Shown in pieces: positions 19,209 to 25,651 of a stretch of 64,000 nt of DNA. A model generated the notes under the pieces. It worked only from the letters and a program-made list of their open reading frames with translations, had not been told where the DNA came from and made no database searches. The position numbers and the translations under genes are program-made. The DNA comes from Algorimicrobium echini (GTDB lineage: Bacteria; Bacteroidota; Bacteroidia; Flavobacteriales; Flavobacteriaceae). The stretch is from NCBI RefSeq assembly GCF_900115185.1, contig NZ_FOVN01000001.1, positions 434,001 to 498,000 of the forward strand, given 5' to 3'. Position 1 is the stretch's first letter. Every line of letters starts with the position of its first letter.

Positions 19209-20420
19209 TTATTCTTCTTCGTCGTAATCTGGATATAAAAAGTGATTATAAGGAAAACGGGTTACATGAATCTCACGAACCTCATCATAAACACGCTTTT
19301 TAAACTCTTTCATATTCTGCTTGTTTAAGGCCGAAATAAACAAGGCATTATTGCCTACCCGATTCATCCAGGTTTTTTGCCATTCTTGTAGCGAATAATG
19401 TGCTTCTGTCCGCTCTACTTCCAAATCGGTTTCATCATACGGTTCTGGTTGGTAAGCATCTATTTTATTAAAAACCATAATGGTTTCCTTATCTGCACAA
19501 CCTATTTCACCCAAAACCTTATTTACGGAATCAATATGTTCTTCAAAATTAGGGTGCGAAATATCCACTACGTGCAATAACAAATCGGCTTCGCGAACCT
19601 CATCCAAGGTACTTTTAAAACTATCTACCAATTGGGTTGGCAGCTTTCTAATAAATCCTACTGTATCGGTTAACAGGAATGGTAAATTCTGTATGACCAC
19701 TTTCCGAACCGTTGTATCTAATGTGGCGAATAGTTTGTTTTCGGCAAACACATCGCTTTTACTAATGGTGTTCATCAGTGTAGATTTACCAACGTTGGTA
19801 TAACCAACAAGTGCCACACGAACCATTTTACCACGATTACCACGTTGCACAGCCATTTGTTTATCTATGGTCTTAATTTTGTCTTTTAAGAGTGCTATTT
19901 TATCCCGAACAATACGTCTGTCTGTTTCAATTTCTGTTTCACCAGGTCCACGCATACCTATACCACCTTTTTGGCGCTCCAAGTGTGTCCACATACCTTT
20001 AAGTCGTGGCAATAAATATTCACATTGTGCCAATTCCACTTGGGTTCTGGCATAACTGGTTTGGGCGCGTTGGGCAAAAATATCGAGGATTAAATTGGTT
20101 CTATCAAGGACCTTACATTCCAGAATTTTACTGATATTTCGTTCTTGAGCAGCGGATAATTCATCATCAAAAATGGCGGTTCCAATATCGTTATCTTGAA
20201 TGAATTGACGGACTTCTTCCATTTTACCTTTTCCAATAAAGGTTTTTGGGTTTGGCATATCCATTTTTTGGGTAAAGCGTTTTAAAACCTCTCCACCTGC
20301 AGTGTAGGTAAGAAACTCTAACTCGTCTAAATATTCTTTAGATTTATCTTCGTCCTGACTTTTTGTAATAACGCCAATTAATACGGCACGTTCGTGCGTG
20401 ATATCTATTTTTTCTATCAT
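19209..20420 (-). CDS. hflX: Ribosome-associated GTPase HflX
   Basis: This is a 403-residue HflX-family GTPase, which binds 50S subunits and in other bacteria splits stalled ribosomes. The N-terminal domain contains ERAVLIGV and NPKTFIGKGKMEE. The middle region has RRLKGMWTHLERQKGGIGMRG-type sequence (quoted in part). The G domain has G1 GYTNVGKST, G3 DTVGFIRKLP and G4 NKID. I chose the ATG at 20420, because the nine extra upstream codons overlap the predicted promoter box. A plain C-terminal extension ends in DYDEEE. Confidence 0.94.
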   Translation of the reverse strand: MIEKIDITHERAVLIGVITKSQDEDKSKEYLDELEFLTYTAGGEVLKRFTQKMDMPNPKTFIGKGKMEEVRQFIQDNDIGTAIFDDELSAAQERNISKILECKVLDRTNLILDIFAQRAQTSYARTQVELAQCEYLLPRLKGMWTHLERQKGGIGMRGPGETEIETDRRIVRDKIALLKDKIKTIDKQMAVQRGNRGKMVRVALVGYTNVGKSTLMNTISKSDVFAENKLFATLDTTVRKVVIQNLPFLLTDTVGFIRKLPTQLVDSFKSTLDEVREADLLLHVVDISHPNFEEHIDSVNKVLGEIGCADKETIMVFNKIDAYQPEPYDETDLEVERTEAHYSLQEWQKTWMNRVGNNALFISALNKQNMKEFKKRVYDEVREIHVTRFPYNHFLYPDYDEEE

Positions 20421-20434
20421 AAGCTTTAAAAGTA

Positions 20435-20442
20435 CAAAGTTA
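20435..20442 (-). promoter_or_regulatory. Predicted hflX -7 box (TAACTTTG)
   Basis: Read on the minus strand this is TAACTTTG, a full TAnnTTTG match, 14 bases before the chosen ATG of hflX. It overlaps codons of the longer possible ORF, which supports the shorter start. Confidence 0.55.
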
Positions 20443-20475
20443 AACAATTGTAGGCAGTTTAATTTTTATATTTTT

Positions 20476-20526
20476 AACGCGATTGCTTAAATTTTTGAGT
20501 GTGATGCAAAAAAAACAGCCATAAAG
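20476..20526. repeat. Cassette left-end repeat R2, copy 1
   Basis: This segment, beginning AACGCGATTG and containing AAATTTTTGAGTG, ATGC, an A-run and CAGCCATAAAG, recurs in diverged form at 23063-23113. In both places it leads into the terminator of a minus-strand cargo gene. Copy 1 lies just upstream of the hflX promoter. The similarity was aligned by eye at roughly 80-85 percent. Confidence 0.7.
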
Positions 20527-20562
20527 AAAGAAGCGGTTATGCTTCTTTCTTTATGGCTGTTT
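20511..20562 (-). terminator. Intrinsic terminator of the first DUF6705-like gene
   Basis: A long perfect stem (ACAGCCATAAAGAAAGAAGC with its complement, loop GGTTAT) is flanked by A-runs on the left, which become a T-run on the minus strand. It lies 25 bases downstream of the minus-strand gene ending at 20587. Confidence 0.88.
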
Positions 20563-20586
20563 ACTCTTATAGTGTTTATTAATAAT

Positions 20587-21177
20587 TTATTGCTTATTAA
20601 CAATTATTTCAGTTGGTAGTGTAAAATTATAATTATAAGCAGGTTCTCCATCAAATCTTCCAGGAATTTCTTTTGGGTTCTCTATTTTCACATTTAATTG
20701 ATTTAAATTTCCCGATAAAAATTCAAAAGTTGCGTAACAATAACCTTTATTAAGTACAATGTCATTAAAAATAAATATTAATTTGCCATTTTCTACACAG
20801 CTTGTATACATCGGGTTTTCACTTGGGTTCTCGTTAACTGGACTAATAATTGAATTAACAATAAATGAATTTCCCGAGTCAATCGAATAGCTGTAGTTAC
20901 CAATCATATAGTCTTCGAATATTTTGTGTTCAGGAAAATATTTTTGAGTTACTTTGGTTAATTCGAATACCACTATTTGGTTCCCATTTTCCCATTTCCA
21001 AGTACCAATAAAGTCATTAAAAGTTCCGTTTAAATCAGAGAAATATGTATAGTTAGGCACATCTTCTTCCGTCAAACCACTACAAATATTTTCTGTTACA
21101 CTAGGAATAGGTGCTGGATTTTGACTATAAATGTTGATTCCTAATAGTAAAGCTAAGGTTATAAGTATTGTTTTCAT
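20587..21177 (-). CDS. DUF6705-like secreted protein (paralogue 1)
   Basis: This 196-residue protein has a Sec signal peptide (MKTILITLALLLGINIYSQ) without a lipobox. The body shares the layout of its two neighbours: an FSDLNGTFNDFIGTWKWENG block at about 46-65, then a YMIGNYSY-like strand and an ENGKLIFIF block. These match a flavobacterial family that I recall as DUF6705; the family name is from memory and this copy is the most divergent. It is the last of three tandem paralogues, each with its own terminator. Function unknown. Confidence 0.65.
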   Translation of the reverse strand: MKTILITLALLLGINIYSQNPAPIPSVTENICSGLTEEDVPNYTYFSDLNGTFNDFIGTWKWENGNQIVVFELTKVTQKYFPEHKIFEDYMIGNYSYSIDSGNSFIVNSIISPVNENPSENPMYTSCVENGKLIFIFNDIVLNKGYCYATFEFLSGNLNQLNVKIENPKEIPGRFDGEPAYNYNFTLPTEIIVNKQ

Positions 21178-21232
21178 GTTATGAAAATGTAGACTTGGGT
21201 TTCAACGTAAGATAACAGTAATTGTTGAAAAC

Positions 21233-21263
21233 AAAAAAGCCTCTCAAATGCATGAGAGGCTTT
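21233..21263 (-). terminator. Intrinsic terminator of the second DUF6705-like gene
   Basis: GCCTCTCA (21239-21246) pairs with TGAGAGGC (21253-21260) around a 6-base loop. On the minus strand it is followed by a run of Ts. It lies 17 bases after the stop codon of the gene ending at 21280. Confidence 0.88.
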
Positions 21264-21279
21264 AAAGTTTTAAAGTTAC

Positions 21280-21834
21280 TTATTGTTTTATCATGACATA
21301 CTTACCATAAGGTATTCTGCTATCTGTTGGTGAGCCTTCCGGTATTATAGAATAACTACCGGTTATAACTGCTTTTAAATCGTTAACGTTACTGTTTTGA
21401 GTATTAGGTATGGTTCTTAAAACAAGTTCACACTTTATATAATCTCTTACCGGATCATAAAGCGCTAGAAAAATACTTCGTTCATTAGGACCACAGTTTT
21501 CACAACCTGGTAAAAACTGGGATGGATTTATTCTGTTACCAAATATAAGGTGTTCTGATATATCCGAAGGATTACTATCAATATTCGTTAACGTATTGAC
21601 TAATTGATTTCCATTAGAATCTTTGTAAAGGTATTCTCCATATAGATAATCTGCATAAAAGGCTGGTATATTGCCTACACCATTATAATAATATTGTTCT
21701 TTTTTTCTAATAATAATTCTTAATTTTTCACTTCCGTTGTTATATTCCCAAGTTCCAATAAACCTATCAAAGTCATTATCAGTATCTTTATAATAGGCGT
21801 TAGCTGTATTAGCATAATCCGAGCCGTCATACAA
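21280..21834 (-). CDS. DUF6705-like protein (paralogue 2) with a decayed 5' end
   Basis: This is a 184-residue reading frame whose only start is a TTG inside what should be the mature protein. Read upstream in the same frame, codons for FIFSIVSCKAQSPIIS appear, clearly a lipobox matching SCKAQSP of paralogue 3, but a stop codon comes before any start. A possible ATG at about 21892 is in a different frame and runs into TAA. The gene has therefore probably lost its signal peptide start by small indels and may be a pseudogene. The body (KDTDNDFDRFIGTWEYNNG, FGNRINPSQF, PYGKYVMIKQ) is intact and closest to paralogue 3. Confidence 0.6.
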   Translation of the reverse strand: MYDGSDYANTANAYYKDTDNDFDRFIGTWEYNNGSEKLRIIIRKKEQYYYNGVGNIPAFYADYLYGEYLYKDSNGNQLVNTLTNIDSNPSDISEHLIFGNRINPSQFLPGCENCGPNERSIFLALYDPVRDYIKCELVLRTIPNTQNSNVNDLKAVITGSYSIIPEGSPTDSRIPYGKYVMIKQ

Positions 21835-21928
21835 AGATATTATGGGACTTTGCGCTTTACAAGAAACTATTGAGAAAATAAATTGGAGTTCTCATATCAC
21901 TAATTTAAAACTAATGTTAGTAAGATAG

Positions 21929-21983
21929 AAAAACAGCAGAAAAGTATGAACGGTTTGGGCACCACTTTTAACTGCTGTTTTTT
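21929..21983 (-). terminator. Intrinsic terminator of the third DUF6705-like gene
   Basis: AACAGCAG pairs with CTGCTGTT and AAAAGT with ACTTTT around a GC-richer loop. An A-run at the left edge becomes a T-run on the minus strand. It lies 22 bases after the stop of the gene ending at 22005. Confidence 0.75.
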
Positions 21984-22004
21984 ATTAAATAATTTTATCA
22001 GTTT

Positions 22005-22619
22005 TTATTCTTTAACCATTAAATACTCACCATAAGGTACTCTTATTGTAGAAGGTGAGTTTTCATCAGGTAACATTCCACCATGTGGAAATATTGTAGC
22101 TGTTATTTGTTCGTCTTGCCCGGGCACATTACCATCTTGTATATATCGCAGTACAGTGGAGACAGATAAATATGGACGTTCTGGGTCGCTAAAATATAGC
22201 TTTACCCTTCTTTCGTCAGGAGCGCAATCATCACATGCTACATATAAATTGTTTGGAATAATATAATTACCACCAATATTTGTGTTATCTAAATCAGTTT
22301 CTGTTTCAGTGATTAAAGGAAATGTATTTACAATTTCAACACCGTTGGTGGTGTATGAATATGCTCCGAACAACTCATCAGAATAGTATTTAAAACCATC
22401 GTAAACCATCTCTTTTTTTTCCAAAGTAATAGTAAAAGTTATTGTGCCTTCTGTGAAAATCCAAGTTCCTTCAAATTTATCAAGTTCATTATTTAAATCC
22501 TTTAAATAAGCTCCACTTGGTGTAGTAGTTGGAGCATCTAAACTAACGATTGGTGATTGTGCTTTACAAGATAAAGTTAGCCCTATTACCAATAAATTTA
22601 TATATATTATATTTTTCAT
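22005..22619 (-). CDS. DUF6705-like lipoprotein (paralogue 3)
   Basis: This 204-residue predicted lipoprotein has the lipobox LTLSC (Cys 18) and the characteristic SCKAQSPIVSLD start of the mature chain. The body has GAYLKDLNNELDKFEGTWIF (quoted in part), an YSDELFGAYSY strand, CDDCAPDERRVKLYF and a PYGEYLMVKE C-terminus. It matches my recollection of DUF6705. Paralogues 1 and 2 follow on the same strand, each behind a terminator, so each is probably transcribed separately or by read-through. Function unknown; such tandem arrays are common in accessory regions of Flavobacteriaceae (recollection). Confidence 0.72.
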   Translation of the reverse strand: MKNIIYINLLVIGLTLSCKAQSPIVSLDAPTTTPSGAYLKDLNNELDKFEGTWIFTEGTITFTITLEKKEMVYDGFKYYSDELFGAYSYTTNGVEIVNTFPLITETETDLDNTNIGGNYIIPNNLYVACDDCAPDERRVKLYFSDPERPYLSVSTVLRYIQDGNVPGQDEQITATIFPHGGMLPDENSPSTIRVPYGEYLMVKE

Positions 22620-22630
22620 TCTATTATTTT

Positions 22631-22788
22631 TTAATTACAAGGTTTTGGGTTTGCTAAAGTTCCATTATTATTTAAAGACAATTTTTCCCAAGTTTCTAAC
22701 TCGTTTGGGTTATTTAAATTGTTAGGTTTCAATTTATATAAAGAAACTCCTAATTCTAAATCATTCCGCAATAATCCAAACCTACTAA
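22631..22788 (-). pseudogene. C-terminal fragment of an unidentified gene, cut at the repeat edge
   Basis: On the minus strand an open frame of about 52 codons runs from the A-run at 22787 to a TAA at 22631. It encodes LLRNDLELGVSLYKLK, then NELETWEKLSL, and ends NPKPCN. There is no start codon: the frame begins in the homopolymer at the left edge of repeat R1. It is best read as the surviving end of a gene truncated when R1 was joined here. It lies upstream of, and in the same direction as, the DUF6705-like genes. I do not recognise the family. Confidence 0.55.
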
Positions 22789-23064
22789 AAAAAAAAAATG
22801 ATTAGAACTAGCTTTTTTGATGAATTATGTGCCGTTCATCAAATACCCAAAAAACCGTTACGGTTTTCCCGAAAAATGGTCCAGTTTCAGCACTTTGCCT
22901 TTTTGGCACTATGAGTTTTTGAGTATAAAGTCCATTTTTTAATTCCCAATTCATACTTTTAAGCAAACACTAAAATTAATGACCAGCAAGCAAAAGTCAG
23001 CAGATTCTCTTGGCACCTTTACTATTGCTTTTTACAATACCGAAAATCTATTTGATATTTATAA
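22787..23064. repeat. Repeat R1, copy A (EEP upstream region and first 28 codons)
   Basis: From the first base after the A12 run (22799-23064), 266 bases align without gaps to 24506-24771, with 7 mismatches counted by eye (about 97 percent identity). The copy contains the EEP gene's upstream region and start. It includes an AAAACCG-TTA-CGGTTTT hairpin and a TGCC-TTTTT-GGCA hairpin. Copy B leads into the full-length gene; this copy breaks off after GATATTTATAA. Confidence 0.95.
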
Positions 23065-23089
23065 TGCGTTTACTGAAATTTTTGAGTGA
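22979..23089 (+). pseudogene. Truncated 5' end of an EEP hydrolase gene
   Basis: The ATG and the first 28-29 codons are nearly identical to those of the intact EEP gene at 24686 (MTSKQKSADSLG, then FYNTENLFDIYN). The frame then runs into repeat R2 sequence (AFTEIFE) and stops after 36 codons. The catalytic core is absent, so this cannot be an active enzyme. It marks a duplication junction. Confidence 0.9.
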
Positions 23090-23113
23090 AATGCAAAAAA
23101 CAGCCATAAAGTT
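23063..23113. repeat. Cassette left-end repeat R2, copy 2
   Basis: This diverged second copy of the segment next to hflX (AATGCG, AAATTTTTGAGTG, ATGC, A-run, CAGCCATAAAG) is joined directly to the broken EEP fragment. As in copy 1, it leads into the terminator of a minus-strand cargo gene. Confidence 0.7.
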
Positions 23114-23146
23114 AGAAAGAGTTGAACCTCCTTCTTAATGGCTGTT
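23095..23146 (-). terminator. Terminator of the four-TM protein gene
   Basis: ACAGCCAT (23100-23107) pairs with ATGGCTGT (23138-23145), continued by an imperfect AAG..AAAGAG / CCTCCTTCTTA stem. The A-run on the left is a T-run on the minus strand. It lies 26 bases after the stop of the gene ending at 23172. Confidence 0.7.
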
Positions 23147-23171
23147 ATTAAGTAATACGTAATTAAATAGT

Positions 23172-23549
23172 TTAATAATATAAGTATTTGAGAGCTAATA
23201 CTGCAGCAGAAATACCTATAATAAAAATTGGTATTTTATTCTTCCAAGACCTCTTTCGGTAATAAGGAATAAGAATTATACAAAATGACAAAACACCAAT
23301 AATAGTAATCGTAATCAAACTTATGCTTTGTGAAAAATTTTCGGGTGATTTTATATTTCCGTTATATAAATAAACAAATCCTAGAATTGAAACGATAATT
23401 CCAATAAAAGAAATTAACACATTTGTTCTTATTATTTTAATAGGCTGTTTAGAAATTATCACTTTAAATAAATTCCATACAGGAATTATAGCCACAGTAA
23501 TAAAAATTACCACTTTAATAAAATCCCAAATAATCTTTTGATTTTCCAT
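23172..23549 (-). CDS. Small four-helix membrane protein, possible immunity protein
   Basis: This 125-residue protein has four predicted membrane segments (about 10-30, 42-62, 76-95, 106-124) and short basic loops (ISKQPIKIIRTN, PYYRKRSWKNK). It has no signal peptide and no enzyme motif. Its ATG is only two bases after the stop of the upstream lipoprotein gene, so the two are certainly co-translated. It resembles immunity proteins of membrane-active bacteriocins only in size, topology and position; no family was recognised. It is the last gene before a terminator. Confidence 0.65.
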   Translation of the reverse strand: MENQKIIWDFIKVVIFITVAIIPVWNLFKVIISKQPIKIIRTNVLISFIGIIVSILGFVYLYNGNIKSPENFSQSISLITITIIGVLSFCIILIPYYRKRSWKNKIPIFIIGISAAVLALKYLYY

Positions 23550-23551
23550 AT

Positions 23552-24244
23552 TTATATCAAATCCATACAGCTAGAAAAATCATATGCAGCAATAAGCACT
23601 CCAACTGGACCAATAAAATTGCGTAGCACCCTTTTTAAACCTTTAATTCCTAAAGATAAAATTGTTTCGGCAGTTATGGTAGAAGCAGAGCCACCTACAG
23701 CAGCACTTGCAAGAGCATCTCCTACAGCAACCAACAAATCTAAGCCGACTGCGGAGCCAAGACAACCAAGAATGTTCGGACCACCCATTCCACTAGCGTC
23801 AGCTTTAAAACCATTTAAGCCGCCGACCAAACCAATACCTACAAGAGCGATTCTTGGATCGTCATTACTACCAAAAAGATCCTTCATTAAATTAGGGTCA
23901 AAACCTAATTCATTTAAGGCTAAATTCGTTTTGTTAACCAAAGGCATTGTTATTTGTAAAGCCTCATTTACAGTTAAGTTTTCCAATTCATGGGAACTAT
24001 TTACTGATGTTTCAAAGAAACTTAAGACTAATTGTGCTTCATCAACCAGAGGTGTTATTTTGTTTAGAGCTTTAAGTTTTAAATCTTCAATAGATTTGGA
24101 ACTCATCCCTTCGTTCCTATTTAACTCACTATAATTAGGTGAATATATTTCATCATTATCATATTGACTGCAAGAGCTAAATAAAAGTAATACTGATGCA
24201 AAAAGCGACAAGTTCGGTTTTCTAAATATTTCAATAATGTTCAT
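23552..24244 (-). CDS. Lipoprotein with a glycine/alanine-rich hydrophobic C-terminus
   Basis: This is a 230-residue predicted lipoprotein (LFSSC, Cys 25). Residues about 26-130 form a charged, mostly helical region. Residues about 131-230 are rich in Gly, Ala and aliphatics, with a GLVGGLNGFKADASGMGG stretch, two cysteines (161 and 226) that could form a disulfide, and a cationic patch LGIKGLKRVLRNF. This C-terminal region looks like a helical, membrane-active peptide. Together with the four-TM protein encoded two bases downstream, it suggests a surface toxin with its immunity protein, but nothing in the sequence proves it. No family recognised. Confidence 0.6.
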   Translation of the reverse strand: MNIIEIFRKPNLSLFASVLLLFSSCSQYDNDEIYSPNYSELNRNEGMSSKSIEDLKLKALNKITPLVDEAQLVLSFFETSVNSSHELENLTVNEALQITMPLVNKTNLALNELGFDPNLMKDLFGSNDDPRIALVGIGLVGGLNGFKADASGMGGPNILGCLGSAVGLDLLVAVGDALASAAVGGSASTITAETILSLGIKGLKRVLRNFIGPVGVLIAAYDFSSCMDLI

Positions 24245-24685
24245 AATTTTTTAAATTTATGTAATAATTTTAGTTAATAATAATTGTTTGATTGGTATTT
24301 GTGAAAAAGAATTTTAATAACTTATTATTCACAATGACTCCATAGTTTTGAAATTTTTAATTAAAGAAGTTTTGCAATAATATTCCGTATCCAGAATAAA
24401 AAAACTGACGTCAGTTGTTGATATATCATGTCGTAGATAATCGATTCAGACTTCAAAACTAAACCAAATTATTTTCGATGCGGCAAACATAAAAAAAAAA
24501 AAAAATGATTAGAACTAGCTTTTTTGATGAATTATGTGCCGTTCATCAAATACCCAAAAAACCGTTACGGTTTTCCCGTAAAATGGTCCAGTTTCAGCAC
24601 TTTGCCTTTTTGGCACTATGAGTTTTTGAGTATAAAGTCCATTTTTTAATTCCCAATTCATACTTTTAAGCAAATACTAAAATTA
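24245..24685. other. 441-bp divergent region between the cargo lipoprotein and the EEP gene
   Basis: The left part (24245-24490) must hold the promoter of the minus-strand lipoprotein gene. A weak minus-strand candidate is TAGTTTTG at 24454-24461 with TTTG 22 bases further upstream, which would give a leader of about 200 bases. A perfect 14-bp palindrome lies at 24403-24416. The right part is an A15 run followed by repeat R1 copy B, the EEP upstream region. Confidence 0.5.
24403..24416. promoter_or_regulatory. Perfect 14-bp palindrome AACTGACGTCAGTT
   Basis: This palindrome has no spacer and lies about 160 bases upstream of the cargo lipoprotein start codon. It could be an operator. A few perfect 14-bp palindromes are expected by chance in 64 kb, so the evidence is weak. 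Confidence 0.25.
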
Positions 24686-24771
24686 ATGACCAGCACGCAA
24701 AAGTCAGCAGATTCTCTTGGCACCTTTACCATTGCTTTTTATAATACCGAAAACTTATTTGATATTTATAA
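24491..24771. repeat. Repeat R1, copy B (upstream region and 5' end of the intact EEP gene)
   Basis: This is an A15 run followed by 266 bases (24506-24771) that match 22799-23064 with 7 mismatches and no gaps. The match ends within the EEP gene at GATATTTATAA. Of the mismatches, five are within the coding part. Confidence 0.95.
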
Positions 24772-25651
24772 CGACCGTAGCAAACACGATCGGGATTATT
24801 TACCAAATTCTGAAAGACGTTGGACTAAAAAACGCTATCAAAATAAACTAGATAAAATTAGTTTGGCTATTTCTAAAATTGGTGAAACCAAATCCGAAGA
24901 TGCACCAAGTATTATTGGACTAGCCGAAGTGGAAAATGGTAAAGTTATCCGCGATTTATTAGATACTACGCATTTAAAAGGTATTCCCTACGGTTTTGTA
25001 CACTTTAACTCCAAAGATGAACGTGGTATGGATGTGGCGCTTATTTACAATACAACAGAATTTACAGTGACTCATTCAGAGATTTTTGAACTGATTTTTG
25101 AAAGATCCGAAGGAGGCGACGATTTCACACGAGACGTTCTTTTAGTTACTGGAAGTCTTAAAGGCGAAACCATTTCGATACTTGTGAATCATTGGGCTTC
25201 CAGACGAGAAGGCACACAACTATCTGAAGTGAAACGCTTACAAGCTTCCGAGAAAGTAAGCGAGATTATTAAGGATATACAGACGAAACAAACAGATGCA
25301 AAAATTATTATCATGGGCGATTTTAATGATGATCCACATTGTAAGAGTATTACCCAACTCACAGAAAATAATAACGTGTTCAACCCGATGAATACCTTAC
25401 AATCCTATAATCGTGGGAGTTTGGTGCACCAAAGAAAGTGGCATTTGTTTGATCAGATTATGTTTACGATGCCTTTTTTTGAATCGCGAGAAAACCATTT
25501 GGAATTTGATTCGGCCAATATTTTTGATGCCGATTTTTTAAAAGAATACAAAGGCAGACATAAAGGGACACCTTTTAGAACCTATGCTGGCAACAAGCAC
25601 AAAGGTGGTTATAGTGATCATTTTCCTGTTTATATGACCTTAAAAAAATGA
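24686..25651 (+). CDS. Endonuclease/exonuclease/phosphatase family protein, no signal peptide
   Basis: This 321-residue EEP-fold metal-dependent hydrolase shows the expected motifs in order: FYNTENLFD (about 17-25), GLAEVENG with the metal-binding Glu, DERGMDVALIY, VNHWASRR, MGDFNDDP and the C-terminal GYSDHFPVY with the catalytic Asp-His pair. Substrates in the family range from DNA and RNA to phosphoinositides and sphingomyelin, and the sequence does not tell which applies. No signal peptide is visible. A secreted paralogue is encoded 5 kb downstream. Its 5' end is duplicated at 22979. Confidence 0.88.
   Translation: MTSTQKSADSLGTFTIAFYNTENLFDIYNDRSKHDRDYLPNSERRWTKKRYQNKLDKISLAISKIGETKSEDAPSIIGLAEVENGKVIRDLLDTTHLKGIPYGFVHFNSKDERGMDVALIYNTTEFTVTHSEIFELIFERSEGGDDFTRDVLLVTGSLKGETISILVNHWASRREGTQLSEVKRLQASEKVSEIIKDIQTKQTDAKIIIMGDFNDDPHCKSITQLTENNNVFNPMNTLQSYNRGSLVHQRKWHLFDQIMFTMPFFESRENHLEFDSANIFDADFLKEYKGRHKGTPFRTYAGNKHKGGYSDHFPVYMTLKK

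Larger units (their letters stand above)
22620..23171. other. 552-bp region of gene fragments between the two cargo sets
   Basis: No intact gene lies here. It holds, from left to right, the C-terminal end of a minus-strand gene cut at an A-run, the first copy of repeat R1 with the broken 5' end of an EEP gene, the second copy of repeat R2 and a terminator for the next minus-strand gene. Each is listed separately. Confidence 0.8.

Noticed and set aside
19480-19803. 107-codon plus-strand ORF opposite hflX
   Set aside because: It is antisense to the G domain of hflX, with low-complexity Ser-rich translation.
20421-20447. Longer start for hflX
   Set aside because: The extra codons overlap the predicted promoter box, and HflX proteins usually begin close to the conserved ERAVLIGV block.
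20511-23147. A CRISPR-like or integron-like array, because hairpins recur between short genes
   Set aside because: The hairpins differ in sequence and have T-runs on the cargo strand, as ordinary terminators; there is no integrase, attC-like site or regular spacing.
23538-24134. 198-codon plus-strand ORF opposite the cargo lipoprotein gene
   Set aside because: It is antisense to a gene with a clear lipoprotein signal and start; its Pro/Lys-rich translation shows no domain. It is a reading-frame shadow.
22787-24505. An insertion sequence flanked by direct repeats
   Set aside because: No transposase, terminal inverted repeats or target-site duplication is visible; the direct repeats contain a gene's 5' end, which points to duplication rather than transposition.
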